Shown: positions 16,166-25,330 of the stretch, one piece after another | How positions within the stretch are numbered: the first letter of the stretch is position 1 | How the letters are laid out: every line of letters begins with the position of its first letter | Origin: Paenirhodobacter populi | GTDB taxonomy: Bacteria > Pseudomonadota > Alphaproteobacteria > Rhodobacterales > Rhodobacteraceae | DNA length: 64,000 nucleotides | NCBI RefSeq assembly: GCF_004022215.1 | Contig: NZ_SAUZ01000009.1 | Location: 113,908-177,907, forward strand | Direction: 5' to 3' | Made by a program: the position numbers and the translations under genes | The notes under the pieces: generated by a model | Told to the model about the DNA's origin: nothing | Seen by the model: only the letters and a program-made list of their open reading frames with translations | The model's database searches: none

Positions 16166-17655
16166 CGGATGTCTTTCAGCCCGATGGTGCGTTCGTAGGG
16201 GTCGATCACCGCGCCGGTGATGCCTTTGGAAACCGCCGCCGATTGCTGATACCAGGCGATCGGGATGACCGGGAGATCGTCTTGCAGGATGGCGACGGCG
16301 CGGTCTCGTTCGGCCTGCCCTCCTTCGCCCCGTGCCAGCGCGCGGATCAGCGCGGTGAAGGCGGGATTATCCCAATTCATCGCGCCCCAGTCGCCGCCCG
16401 GCGCGTAATCCGTCAGAAGCGTGCCGACCGGATCCGGAACCAGCGCGAAGTTGCGGTTCAGCAGCGCCAGATCAAGTGTGCCATCGGCATGGCGCACCGG
16501 GATCTCGGACGAGTTGGTGGAATCGATCGTCATTTCCACCCCGATATCGGCGAACATCTGTTGCAGCACCGCCGCCGACAGCGGCAATTCCGGCCGGTCC
16601 GGGAAGGTCGTCAGCGTCAAACTGAAACGCTCGCCGTTCCGGACCAGAATGCCATCCGGCCCCGGTTGCCAGCCCAGCTCGGCCAGCAGCGCCCTCGCCT
16701 TTTCAGGGTCATAGGCCAGCGGCGCGACACCTTCGGCATGCCATTCGCCGAGCGAGGGCGGGAAAAGCTGCGTACCGCCCGCAGGGAAGCGCAGGATCGC
16801 CTCGGCCAGACCCTCGCGGTCGATCGCCATGCTCAGCGCCTGACGGGCGCGCGGATCGGACAGGGCCGGATGCCCCGCATTGACTTTGAGCAGCAGCGTG
16901 CGCGGCACCGAGACCGTCAGGATGTCCACACTGTCCACCGACGACAGCCGCGTGGTCGAGGCCGGGTCGAGGTTGAACACATAATCCGCATCGCCGCTTT
17001 CGGCCAGCAGGGCGCGGGTCTCGGCCCGGCCCACGGCCTGATAGCTCGCCCGGCCGATCGCCGGGGCCGCGCCCCAGTAATCCGCGAAGGCCTCGGCCTC
17101 CAGCCGCAGGGGCGCCTCCAGCTTCGTCACGCGATAGGCCCCGGTGCCGATCACCTGCGTCACGCTGCCGTCGGCGGCATAGGCCGAGGGCGCGTAGATC
17201 AGCGAGCGGTATTCCGAGAAGAAGGCCGGCAGCGGCGCGAAAGGCTCCGTGAGGCGCACGACGACTTCGCCGCCCTCCGCCGAGATCCCTGCAATCGGCG
17301 CGGTTTCCAGCAGGCCGGGTTTCGCCCGCGCGATGTTCAGCGCATTGGCGGCGGCCTCGGCCGTGAAGGGGCTGCCGTCATGGAACAGCACGCCGTCGCG
17401 CAGGTGGAAGCGCCATTCGAGCCCATCCCCCGACACCTGCCATTCCGTCGCCAGACCCGGTGTCAGATGCCCCTCGGCATCGGCATTCAGCAGCGTTTCC
17501 GCCACATCCATCTTGATGAAGACATTGCCCGAGGTGGTGGGATCCGGGCTCTTGATCTCAAACGGCGCGACGACATCGATCACCCCGTCATTGGCAAGGG
17601 CTGCGGAAGACAGGGCCGAAATCATGGCCGCGGAGGCAAGCAGTCTGAAAATCAT
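16153..17655 (-). CDS. Periplasmic binding protein of a peptide/nickel-type ABC importer (SBP_bac_5)
   Basis: A 500-residue family 5 solute-binding protein with a Sec signal (about residues 1-21, cleavage after SAALA). Family hallmarks are LTPGLATEWQVSGDGLEWRF, the phrase DGVLFHDGSPFTAEA, VIGTGAYRV and DPRARQALSMAIDREG. Relatives bind oligopeptides, nickel chelates or opine-type metallophores. A possible Zur-type box sits 25 bases before the start codon, which would favour a metal-chelate substrate, but this is an inference. It is the first gene of a four-gene operon. Confidence 0.88.
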   Translation of the reverse strand: MIFRLLASAAMISALSSAALANDGVIDVVAPFEIKSPDPTTSGNVFIKMDVAETLLNADAEGHLTPGLATEWQVSGDGLEWRFHLRDGVLFHDGSPFTAEAAANALNIARAKPGLLETAPIAGISAEGGEVVVRLTEPFAPLPAFFSEYRSLIYAPSAYAADGSVTQVIGTGAYRVTKLEAPLRLEAEAFADYWGAAPAIGRASYQAVGRAETRALLAESGDADYVFNLDPASTTRLSSVDSVDILTVSVPRTLLLKVNAGHPALSDPRARQALSMAIDREGLAEAILRFPAGGTQLFPPSLGEWHAEGVAPLAYDPEKARALLAELGWQPGPDGILVRNGERFSLTLTTFPDRPELPLSAAVLQQMFADIGVEMTIDSTNSSEIPVRHADGTLDLALLNRNFALVPDPVGTLLTDYAPGGDWGAMNWDNPAFTALIRALARGEGGQAERDRAVAILQDDLPVIPIAWYQQSAAVSKGITGAVIDPYERTIGLKDIRWAE

Positions 17656-17679
17656 GAGTCATATCCTCGGGAATTACGC

Positions 17680-17697
17680 GTTATGTTATTCTATATC
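17680..17697 (-). promoter_or_regulatory. Possible Zur-type operator before the peptide/nickel-type importer
   Basis: GTTATGTTATTCTATATC matches the alphaproteobacterial Zur pattern GTTATGTTATAACATAAC at 14 of 18 positions as I recall the consensus; the left half is perfect and the right half weak. It overlaps the expected promoter of the binding-protein gene. Confidence 0.35.
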
Positions 17698-17904
17698 AAA
17701 TCCGGAAACGCAAGAGGCCGGTCTTCCATCAGGACAGGTCTGGCAGGACGTCCGGCTCCCTCCCCACCCGTTGCCCCGCCCGCCTTGTTGCGATCCTCAT
17801 GGCTGCGCGACATGCCGAGGTCCATGCCCGCGCAGGACGAACTGTCCGGACTTGCGTCGGTCAACGCGCTCGACCCGAAAAGCGCATGACGGCGATGATG
17901 CACC

Positions 17905-18160
17905 TCAACAAATTGCCCAGCATGGGCAGAATGAACGGGTGATTGGCCTGAACAGGAAAACGCATTGTTCGCCGGCCACGACGAAGACGGCCGCGCCCAG
18001 GGCCGCGTTGCATCGCTTATAGAGACCGCAAAGATCAACGGCGTCAAAGCCTTCGCCTATCTCGAGGCCACCCGCGAAGTCATCTCCGCCGGTCACCCAC
18101 AAAGCAGGATCGACGATCCTCCTGCCCTGAAACTTCAAGCCGTCAAGCCAAACCCTCAAG
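17905..18160 (+). pseudogene. IS66 TnpC C-terminal fragment
   Basis: The text VIGLNRK, then in another frame LFAGHDEDGRAQGRVASLIE, TAKINGVKAFAYLEATREV and SAGHPQSRIDD reproduces the C-terminus of the IS66-type transposase TnpC. The remainder of tnpC, tnpA and tnpB are absent and a frameshift separates the first two pieces. The surrounding DNA (17698-17904 and 18161-18455) shows no other gene on either strand. Confidence 0.7.
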
Positions 18161-18455
18161 GGGCGCAGCCGTCGCTTACAACGCGATCCATGCGTCGAAC
18201 ACAGATCAGGATGTGCAGCTCCGCAGGTAACCCCATGGGGCCGGCGCGATGCTGTGCTTCATTGAGTGCTGACGGGAATGGCCTGATCCTACGGAGCGAT
18301 CTGCCCCGGACCGATGGCCGGGCCGCTCTCGATATGATCCACCGGCATTGGCCTGACGGCTGATGCCGGTGGCCGACAGGGGGGGACGACGCGGGGGAGT
18401 GTTGGCGATCGCGGGCAGGCATGCGTCTCCCTTGGTCATCCCCGGAAGGCAGATC

Positions 18456-19157
18456 TCAGGAAGGGAACAAAGTGAAGACGAAGTTGATCAGACTTCCAAG
18501 GTGGCGCTTCATCTCCTCGCTGGCGCGTTCCGCGTCTCCGGCGCGAAGTGCCTCGACAATCGCCAGATGTTCGCTGCAATCATTGCTGAGACGACTGCGC
18601 AACATCTCGACCTCGAAAAGACGTGTGGTCGAACGCAGTTGCTGAATGACTCTGGCCGTCACCTCATTCCCGCAATATTCCAGTATCGTGCCATGCAACC
18701 GGTCGTCTGACAGCCAGTGCGCCTCGGTATGATGTGCGGTTCCGGTCTGCAACGAGACAAGCTCGCTGTGGATTTCTTCCAACCGTTCAGGCGGAATGAC
18801 CGGGGCTGCGTTCCGGGTGGCATCCGGTTCGATCAGCATGCGCAGCCGTAGCGATTGCAGATATTCGCGGATCTCGACACGCCGGACCATGAAATTGCGG
18901 CTGTCGCGTTTGGTCAGCAACCCCTCGCCTTCGAGCCGTTGCAGGGCCTCGCGCAGCGGCGTGCGCGAAATACCAAGCTCGGCGGCCAGCGGCGCCTCGA
19001 CGATGACTTCGCCGCTGCGCAGCCTGTGGCTGAGGATCATGTAACTGATCGCGCCATGAGCCTGATCCACCAGAGATCGTGTCGCCAGTGGGGAGCCATT
19101 GCCGCCGGAAAAGGTCTGGCTTCCGGGAGCGGCTTTCAATTTCGGCTGTTTCAACAT
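18456..19157 (-). CDS. GntR family regulator, FCD/FadR subgroup
   Basis: A 233-residue regulator: winged helix with SGEVIVEAPLAAELGISRTP and the usual REALQRLEGEGLL, then an all-helical FCD-type effector domain (about 95-225) with a metal-ligand-like His in LHGTILEYCG and the C-terminal HLAIVEALRAGDAERA. The start at 19157 is preferred because AGGG lies seven bases before it; an ATG two codons upstream is the alternative. It is divergent from a second GntR gene with about 30 bases between starts. The operon next door (20-28 kb) is its most likely target. Confidence 0.85.
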   Translation of the reverse strand: MLKQPKLKAAPGSQTFSGGNGSPLATRSLVDQAHGAISYMILSHRLRSGEVIVEAPLAAELGISRTPLREALQRLEGEGLLTKRDSRNFMVRRVEIREYLQSLRLRMLIEPDATRNAAPVIPPERLEEIHSELVSLQTGTAHHTEAHWLSDDRLHGTILEYCGNEVTARVIQQLRSTTRLFEVEMLRSRLSNDCSEHLAIVEALRAGDAERASEEMKRHLGSLINFVFTLFPS

Positions 19158-19188
19158 AAGCATGCCCTTATTCTTTGGGGATTTTCAC

Positions 19189-19851
19189 GTGACTCTGGCA
19201 CAAGATCAAACGAAACCGGCAGGGACGGGTACCGAAAGGCTTGCCGACAAGGCCTATGCCGAAATCCTGGGACGCATCCTTTCCGGTGTGCTGCCCGCGG
19301 GCATGGTCGTGCCGGAACGGCGCCTGACCGAGGATGTCGGCCTCTCCCGCTCGCGGATCCGCGAGGCCCTTGCGCGCCTTGAGGGAGAGGGCCTGCTCCG
19401 CCGTGACCGGACCGGCGCCCTGTCGATACGGAATGTGACGCTCAGCGATGCGCTCCACGCGGCACAGCTTGCCCAGATGCTTGAGCCCCCCCTCGCCTGT
19501 GTCGCCACCGATCCCGACAGCATTGCCGCGCTTGACGCGCTTGAGGCCCGGATCGCGCAGACAGGGCCCTACGGCACGGTCGCCGAGAACGGCTTTCTGC
19601 GCGCCGTGCTCGAACTGCATGGCGTCCTCGCATCCGGCATCCGCAATCCTTTCGCCGAGCCCTTCGTCACCATGCTCTGGCGCGGCATCGCCATCTATCA
19701 GGTGACAGTCGGCCACCGCGCGTCACGCGCCGAGCTCGACGCGGCGATCGCCCTGACGCGGGCGCTGCGCGGATTGCCCGGCGCGACGCCCGAACAGGCA
19801 ACCGCCGCGCATCTGTCGCAGGTGCGCGCAGGCCTTCTGGCGGGGATCTGA
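19189..19851 (+). CDS. GntR family regulator, FCD-like, short effector domain
   Basis: A 220-residue regulator with winged helix text VVPERRLTEDVGLSRSRIRE and ALARLEGEGLLRRDR, followed by a short helical domain. A GTG start at 19189 is preferred because GGGGA lies eight bases before it; an ATG at 19162 would overlap the divergent gene. The C-terminal domain lacks some His/Asp positions usual for metal-binding FCD domains, so its ligand chemistry may differ. It converges on the DUF3830 gene with only three bases between stops and probably regulates the amine/hydantoin-type operon beyond. Confidence 0.78.
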   Translation: MTLAQDQTKPAGTGTERLADKAYAEILGRILSGVLPAGMVVPERRLTEDVGLSRSRIREALARLEGEGLLRRDRTGALSIRNVTLSDALHAAQLAQMLEPPLACVATDPDSIAALDALEARIAQTGPYGTVAENGFLRAVLELHGVLASGIRNPFAEPFVTMLWRGIAIYQVTVGHRASRAELDAAIALTRALRGLPGATPEQATAAHLSQVRAGLLAGI

Positions 19852-19854
19852 GCC

Positions 19855-20265
19855 TCAGACCTTCTCGATCCGCAGCGGCGTCGCGCCGTTCCACAGCACA
19901 TGGTTGCCCATCTTCGGAAGGCTTTCGAGGTTCGAGGTGATCGTCAGGAAATGATTGCCCGCAAGCTGGCCGAGCTTCGACGAAAAATCCACCCCGCCAT
20001 AGGCAAGCAGCACTTCGGTTTCACTATAGCCGCCGGGATAGAAGATCATATGGCCGGGCGCCGGATGCGAGGTGTGATTTTCATAGCCAAGACCGAATTC
20101 CTGATCGCCAAGCGGAATCCAGACGCCTTCGCCCGACCAGCGGACATGCACCACCTGGCTGTCGTAGGGCAGGAGCTTTTCGAAGGCGGCGACGGTCATC
20201 GGCGCCTTTTCCGTTTCGAAAACCGCGTCGAAGATATGTTCGCCGATAGTGACCCTGAGTTTCAT
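19855..20265 (-). CDS. DUF3830 protein (cyclophilin-like fold)
   Basis: A 136-residue protein of the DUF3830 type, recognisable by KLRVTIGEHIFDAVFETEKA at the start, the phrase LPYDSQVVHVRWSGEGVWIP, and ENHTSHPAPGHMIFYPGG. Members have a predicted cyclophilin-like fold and lie beside catabolic operons for nitrogen compounds and amidohydrolases, but no activity is established to my knowledge. Here it is the last gene of the leftward operon, 45 bases after the hydantoinase. A role in handling a cyclic amide or its product is an inference from this position. Confidence 0.8.
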   Translation of the reverse strand: MKLRVTIGEHIFDAVFETEKAPMTVAAFEKLLPYDSQVVHVRWSGEGVWIPLGDQEFGLGYENHTSHPAPGHMIFYPGGYSETEVLLAYGGVDFSSKLGQLAGNHFLTITSNLESLPKMGNHVLWNGATPLRIEKV

Positions 20266-20310
20266 ATGGGATTCCTGATTGATGTGGATGTCAGTCGTGA
20301 TGGGTGGGGA

Positions 20311-21708
20311 TCAGCGCGCCGGATGCGGGATCGCGGGCTGATAGTGGCCGTCGCCCCTGTCTCCGACAAGCGCGCCGCGTTCGATCATCACCTTGCCGCG
20401 CAGGACGACGGTCTCGGGCCGCCCCTTCAGCCGAAGTCCCTCATAGGGGGTGTAGTCGGCATTGTCGTGCAGGTCGGCATGGGTGACGGTATATTCCGCC
20501 TCGGGATCCCAGATCGTTATATCGGCATCCGAGCCGATCGCGATCGTGCCCTTGCGCGGGTAAAGACCGAAGGCGCGGGCATGGTTCGTCGCCGTCAGGG
20601 CAACAAATCGCGGAAGATCGATCCTGCCCTTCAGCACCCCTTCCGAGAACAGGATCGGCATCCGCAATTCGACCCCTGGAATTCCGTTGGGAATATGGCG
20701 GAAGCTCGTCTTCGCCTTCGGGGCCTGCTTGCCGCTGACGTCATTGTAGCGGAAGGGGCAGTGATCCGAGGAAAACAGATCGAAGGTGCCATTCTCGATC
20801 CCGCGCCAGCAGGCCTCCTGCGAGGCCTTGTCGCGCGGCGGCGGCGAACAGACGAGCTTCGCCCCTTCCCAATCCATGTCCCGCAGATCCTCGGCGGTCA
20901 GCAGCAGATATTGCGGGCAGGTCTCGCCGATGACCTTCACGCCCCGCGCGCGCGCGGCGCTGATCTCGCCGATCGCCTCGGCGTTCGAGACATGGACGAT
21001 GACGATGGGCGACTCGCTGACCTCGGCGAGGGTCAGCGCGCGATGGGTCGCCTCGCGCTCGGCGGCGATGGGGCGGACCTGGGTGTGGAAGAAGGGGGTG
21101 ATGTTGCCCTCGCGCTCGGCGCGTTCGATCAGATATTTGATCGCGTCCTCGTTTTCGCAATGAACCTGCACGGTGCCGCCATGCGCCCGCGCGGTATCGA
21201 GCGTCCTCAGGATATCGCCGTCCGAGATCTTCAGGTCGTCATAGGTCATGAAGACCTTGACCGAAGTATAGCCCTTGGCGATCAGCGCGGGCAGGTCCTG
21301 ACCGAAAAGCTGCGGCGTCGGATCGTTGAGGATGATGTGGAAGCTGACATCGGTGTAGCAGTTGCCCTCGGCAAGGGCGTGGTAATCGGCCAGAGCCTCG
21401 CGCAGCGGTGCGCCCTTTTCCGGCAGGCAGAAGGGCATCACGGTGGTGTTGCCGCCAAAAAGCGCGGAACGGGTGCCGCTTTCGAAATCATCCGCCATGG
21501 TGATTCCCGCGCCCGAGGGCTGGGAAATATGGACATGGCTGTCGATGCCGCCGGGCAGGACGTATTTGCCCGCCGCGTCGATTTCGCGCCGCGCGGGGCC
21601 GAGATCGCGGCCGATCTGCGCGATGCGCCCGTCGATGATGCCGATGTCGGCTTCGAACACGTCCGCCGCGGTGGCGACGGTGCCGTTGCGTATGATCAGG
21701 TCGAACAT
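20311..21708 (-). CDS. D-hydantoinase/dihydropyrimidinase family amidohydrolase
   Basis: A 465-residue amidohydrolase that should open a cyclic amide ring such as a hydantoin or dihydropyrimidine. Metal ligands are visible in order: GGIDSHVHIS (two His), the Lys to be carboxylated in YTSVKVFMTYDD, HCENED, the HVSNAEA His, and Asp in SSDHCPF. Residue spacing and length match bacterial D-hydantoinases. No N-carbamoylase gene is adjacent, which a standard hydantoin pathway would need. It lies between the ATPase (11 bases) and DUF3830 genes of the operon. Confidence 0.88.
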   Translation of the reverse strand: MFDLIIRNGTVATAADVFEADIGIIDGRIAQIGRDLGPARREIDAAGKYVLPGGIDSHVHISQPSGAGITMADDFESGTRSALFGGNTTVMPFCLPEKGAPLREALADYHALAEGNCYTDVSFHIILNDPTPQLFGQDLPALIAKGYTSVKVFMTYDDLKISDGDILRTLDTARAHGGTVQVHCENEDAIKYLIERAEREGNITPFFHTQVRPIAAEREATHRALTLAEVSESPIVIVHVSNAEAIGEISAARARGVKVIGETCPQYLLLTAEDLRDMDWEGAKLVCSPPPRDKASQEACWRGIENGTFDLFSSDHCPFRYNDVSGKQAPKAKTSFRHIPNGIPGVELRMPILFSEGVLKGRIDLPRFVALTATNHARAFGLYPRKGTIAIGSDADITIWDPEAEYTVTHADLHDNADYTPYEGLRLKGRPETVVLRGKVMIERGALVGDRGDGHYQPAIPHPAR

Positions 21709-21719
21709 GGGTCGTCCTC

Positions 21720-22448
21720 TCAGTGGTTCAGGATCTTGCCGAGAAAGGCCTCGGTGCGGGGATTGCGGGTGCCGCCGAAGAATTCCTCGGTCGGGCAGTT
21801 CTCGATGATCTCGCCGCGATCGATGAACACCATCCGCGTCGCCACCCGGCGCGCAAAGCCCATCTCGTGCGTCACGACCATCATCGTCATGCCCTCTTTC
21901 GCCAGCGAGGTCATGACATCAAGAACCTCGGACACCATTTCGGGATCAAGCGCCGAGGTCGGTTCATCGAACAGAATCGCCATCGGGTCCATCGCAAGGG
22001 CGCGGGCGATAGCCACGCGCTGCTGTTGCCCGCCCGACAGCTGCGCGGGATATTTGTGCGCGTGATCGGCCATGCCGACACGGTCGAGCAGCCGGCGCGC
22101 CTGTGCCTCGGCATCCGAGGAAGAGCGCGACAGCACGACCCGCTGGCCGATCATCACATTCTGCAGGATCGTCATATGCGGGAACAACTCGAAGCTCTGG
22201 AACACCATGCCGACCCGCGCACGAAGCGCGGGCAGATCGGTATCGGGGGCGCCCACCTCCATTCCGTGAACGCGGATAGAGCCTTCCTGAAAAGGTTCGA
22301 GCGCGTTCACCGTCTTGATCAGCGTCGATTTTCCCGATCCCGAAGGACCGCAGATCACCACGATTTCGCCGCGTTCGACGGTCAGGGTGCAGTCCTTCAG
22401 CACCTGATAATCGTTATACCACTTGGAGACGTTGTTCAGTTCGATCAT
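21720..22448 (-). CDS. Polar amino acid ABC transporter ATPase (GlnQ/HisP type)
   Basis: A 242-residue ATPase with Walker [10 protein letters not shown], signature LSGGQQQR, Walker [13 protein letters not shown] and the H-loop in [13 protein letters not shown], all as in polar amino acid importers. It belongs with the permease at 26225 and binding protein at 26979, from which it is separated by two enzyme genes within the same operon. It starts two bases after the stop of the large oxidoreductase. Confidence 0.9.
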   Translation of the reverse strand: MIELNNVSKWYNDYQVLKDCTLTVERGEIVVICGPSGSGKSTLIKTVNALEPFQEGSIRVHGMEVGAPDTDLPALRARVGMVFQSFELFPHMTILQNVMIGQRVVLSRSSSDAEAQARRLLDRVGMADHAHKYPAQLSGGQQQRVAIARALAMDPMAILFDEPTSALDPEMVSEVLDVMTSLAKEGMTMMVVTHEMGFARRVATRMVFIDRGEIIENCPTEEFFGGTRNPRTEAFLGKILNH

Positions 22449-22450
22449 GG

Positions 22451-25330
22451 TCAGGCTTTCCCGAAACGGTCGATGGAGAATGGGGAGATCCCCGGCACGT
22501 CGCGCCCCGATACGAGGGCGGCGGTGATCCGGCCCACGATCGGGCCGAGCGTGTAACCGTTCGAGGTCACCGCGTTGAAGAAACCGGGCATCGCAGGATG
22601 GGCACCCAGGATCGGCGCGCCGTCGATGTTGATGTTCATGGCGGCCCAGGTGCGGATCACTTTCAGCCGGCGCAGGGCGGGCACCACATGCTGGGCGACC
22701 CAGAGGTTCCCCTCGATGCTGGCGAGCAACGGGCGGGGATGCTGCCTCACCGGGTCAAGCCCCGCCGTCCAGCCGCCGCCGATCAGCAGATTGCCGTTCG
22801 ACGCCTGCTTGAGCGTCAGATGACGGTCGGCATGGGCAAGCAGGTGGCTGACCACCGGTGCCACCGGCTCGGTCACGATCATCTGGAGCGGGGCGCCGAA
22901 GACGGGCACGTCAAGGCCAAGCATCGCCCCCACGCGCGAGGCGAACGCCCCGGCCGCATTGACCACGGCACGGGCGCGGATCTCTCCGCGGGTCGTGATG
23001 ACAACGAAACCGGTGCCCTCACGCCGTATCGCGACAACCGCCGTCCGGGTCAGGATCGTGGCGCCCTTCGCTTCGGCTTCGCGCCGCACCGCCTGCGTCG
23101 CGATAAGGGGATTGATCTTGCCCTCCTGCGGGCACCATGCCGCCCCGATAAACCCCTGCCCCAGCTTGGGCTCCAGCCGGTAGAGACAATCGCGGGAGAT
23201 CACCTCGCAGTCGATCCCCATCTGCCGCTCGAGTGCGCTTTTGCGTTCCATGGCGGCAAGATGGGCTTCGGTTTCTGCGACCATCAGGCCGCCGGTGATC
23301 CGGGCGTCGAAATCCGTGCCGAGTTCGTCCTGCAATGCGCGCCACAGCGCGATCGAATCGCGTTGCAGCGGCAATGTCTGAAGCGCGGCGGAGCCATCGC
23401 CTTCGGCTTTTGCCCCGTGATCGAAAGACAGAAGCTGGGCATGCAGGCTGCCCGCGTTGCCGCCCGAGGCCAGCGCGTTCGGTTCGCCGCGATCCACGAC
23501 GGCGACCTCGCGCCCGTCGCGGGCAAGGAACATCGCCGTCGAGAGACCGGCGATCCCCGCGCCGATCACCAGACAGTCCGTCTCGGTCAGCGGCAGGGGA
23601 CGGGCATCCTGCGGCGGCTGGCTGTCGGGCAGAAGGGTTTTGCGGTGGCCGCCCCACTCCGGCTTTTCAACCGCCAGCGCCGCAAGCGGCACCGGGCGCA
23701 GCGGCATCTGCGGCGCCAAGGGCGAGGCGGTTTCCACACCGGTCGCCCCCGCAAGACGCAGAAGCTGGGACTGGCAGTAGCGCCCCTGACAGCGCCCCAT
23801 CGAGGCTCTCGTGAGCCGCTTCAATGTCGGAATGTCCCTGACCCCGCCTGAAACGAGGGCGCGGATCCGGCCTGCGGTCACGCTTTCGCAGCGGCAGATG
23901 AGCGTGTCGTCCGAGGGCGCTTCTTCGGTGCCGACGGGGGCATAGAGCTGCCAGAGGGCCTGCTGGAACGCGTCATGGCGTGCGGATCCGCCGGAGGAAC
24001 GCGGAGGTGCGGCAAGGCCGAGGTCGCCGATGATTCCGCGGGCCGCCGCCTCGCCCCGCGCAAGGGCGAGATGCGCCCCGCCGAAGCCCGCGCTTTCGCC
24101 GATCGTGAAGATTTCGGCGATACTGGTGCGGCCGTCCGCATCCGTGTCGATGCCGCTGCCCACGATACCCGGCCGGGGACGGCACCCCAGAAGCAGCGCC
24201 AGCTCGCCCGAAGCGGCGAAATTGCCGCCCAGCAGGACCGCATCTGCCTCATGCCGGCTGCCGTCCGTCAGCGTGATCTCCTTCGCGCCGGAGGACAGTT
24301 CGCTTACCCGTGCGATGCGCCGTCCCCAGTGGAGCGGGACACCCGCGCGCCGCAGCCGTGCCAGAAGGGCGATCCCCTTGCCGGCGAGCGTGGGATCGGC
24401 CCGGAACAACCGCAACGCCGCGGCGGGACGGGCGAACGGAGCGGGCGCGGCCTCGGCCAGACCGGTTATCCGCGCCCCCGCCGCCAGCAATTCAGCCGCG
24501 ACCTGGAAATTCAGCGGGCCGTTCCCGCCGATAAAGATGCGGCGCGCCACCGCGACCCCCGATTTTCTCAGCAGGGTCTGCGCCGCGCCGGTGGTCATCA
24601 CGCCGGGCAGGGTCCAGCCCTCGAACGGAGCGGGCCGTTCATAGGCGCCGGTCGCGACCACAAGACGCCGCGCCAGAACGTAGGATGCGCCGGAGGGGCC
24701 GGACAGGCCGATTTTCAGGCGGCCGTCGGCATCGCGTTCGCCGCCCCAGACAAGGGTCTCCGCCAGTATCGCCGCCCCGGCCTGTCGGGCGTCACGCGCC
24801 AGCGCGGCGCCATCCGCCATCTGCGCGTCATGCGCATACAATGCCCGCGCCTGCGCGCTTTCGGCCTGTTTGTAGAATTGCCCGCCAGCATGCGGAAATT
24901 CGTCGGCGAGACACACCGTGCCGCCCGCGCGGGCGATATCGCGCGCGCAGGCAAGCCCTGCGGGACCAGCGCCCACAACCAGCACATCGGCTTCGCGCAG
25001 GGGCAATGGCCCATCGGGCAAGGAGACAAGGTCGCATCCCTGCGCTGTCAGATCGTATCTTGAGGGCTGTCGGGCAATCACCTGGCCTTCGCGCACCGGG
25101 GTCATGCAGGCGCGCTGCCCGGATTTGCCATCGACCGTCACCAGACAGTCGTTACACACCCCCATGCCGCAGAACACGCTGCGCGCGGCCCCCGAAGGCG
25201 CCTGCGACAGCGCAAGAATACCTTCTTGCGCCAGCGCGGCCGCGATGGTCTGTCCGGCGCAGGCCGTGAGTGCCCGGCCCTCGAACCGGAACGTCACAGC
25301 CTCGCGCGAGAGGGGCGGTGTCTCAGGCAT
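22451..25330 (-). CDS. Fused 2Fe-2S/FAD amine or amino-acid dehydrogenase (HcnA-HcnB-HcnC-like in one chain)
   Basis: A 959-residue protein with four parts. Residues 1-95 form a 2Fe-2S ferredoxin-like domain (CGMGVCNDC and a later Cys). About 110-440 is a disulfide-oxidoreductase-like FAD/NAD domain ([20 protein letters not shown]). About 465-530 is a BFD-like 2Fe-2S domain (CRCESV and GRCQGRYC). About 575-959 is a DAO-type FAD oxidase ([19 protein letters not shown]). Hydrogen cyanide synthase, opine oxidases and hydroxyproline dehydrogenases of this type normally use separate subunits for these parts. The DapA-like neighbour, whose family includes pyrroline-hydroxycarboxylate deaminases, suggests oxidation of a D-amino or imino acid. 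The substrate is unknown. Confidence 0.85.
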   Translation of the reverse strand: MPETPPLSREAVTFRFEGRALTACAGQTIAAALAQEGILALSQAPSGAARSVFCGMGVCNDCLVTVDGKSGQRACMTPVREGQVIARQPSRYDLTAQGCDLVSLPDGPLPLREADVLVVGAGPAGLACARDIARAGGTVCLADEFPHAGGQFYKQAESAQARALYAHDAQMADGAALARDARQAGAAILAETLVWGGERDADGRLKIGLSGPSGASYVLARRLVVATGAYERPAPFEGWTLPGVMTTGAAQTLLRKSGVAVARRIFIGGNGPLNFQVAAELLAAGARITGLAEAAPAPFARPAAALRLFRADPTLAGKGIALLARLRRAGVPLHWGRRIARVSELSSGAKEITLTDGSRHEADAVLLGGNFAASGELALLLGCRPRPGIVGSGIDTDADGRTSIAEIFTIGESAGFGGAHLALARGEAAARGIIGDLGLAAPPRSSGGSARHDAFQQALWQLYAPVGTEEAPSDDTLICRCESVTAGRIRALVSGGVRDIPTLKRLTRASMGRCQGRYCQSQLLRLAGATGVETASPLAPQMPLRPVPLAALAVEKPEWGGHRKTLLPDSQPPQDARPLPLTETDCLVIGAGIAGLSTAMFLARDGREVAVVDRGEPNALASGGNAGSLHAQLLSFDHGAKAEGDGSAALQTLPLQRDSIALWRALQDELGTDFDARITGGLMVAETEAHLAAMERKSALERQMGIDCEVISRDCLYRLEPKLGQGFIGAAWCPQEGKINPLIATQAVRREAEAKGATILTRTAVVAIRREGTGFVVITTRGEIRARAVVNAAGAFASRVGAMLGLDVPVFGAPLQMIVTEPVAPVVSHLLAHADRHLTLKQASNGNLLIGGGWTAGLDPVRQHPRPLLASIEGNLWVAQHVVPALRRLKVIRTWAAMNINIDGAPILGAHPAMPGFFNAVTSNGYTLGPIVGRITAALVSGRDVPGISPFSIDRFGKA

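Noticed and set aside
15949..17889. Plus-strand open frame of 646 codons opposite the SBP_bac_5 gene
   Set aside because: Composition is shadow-like (Arg, Gln, Pro, His) and the minus strand encodes a complete binding protein with signal peptide.
19900..22065. Plus-strand open frame of 721 codons opposite hydantoinase and ATPase genes
   Set aside because: No domain; both genes beneath it on the minus strand are full-length and motif-complete.
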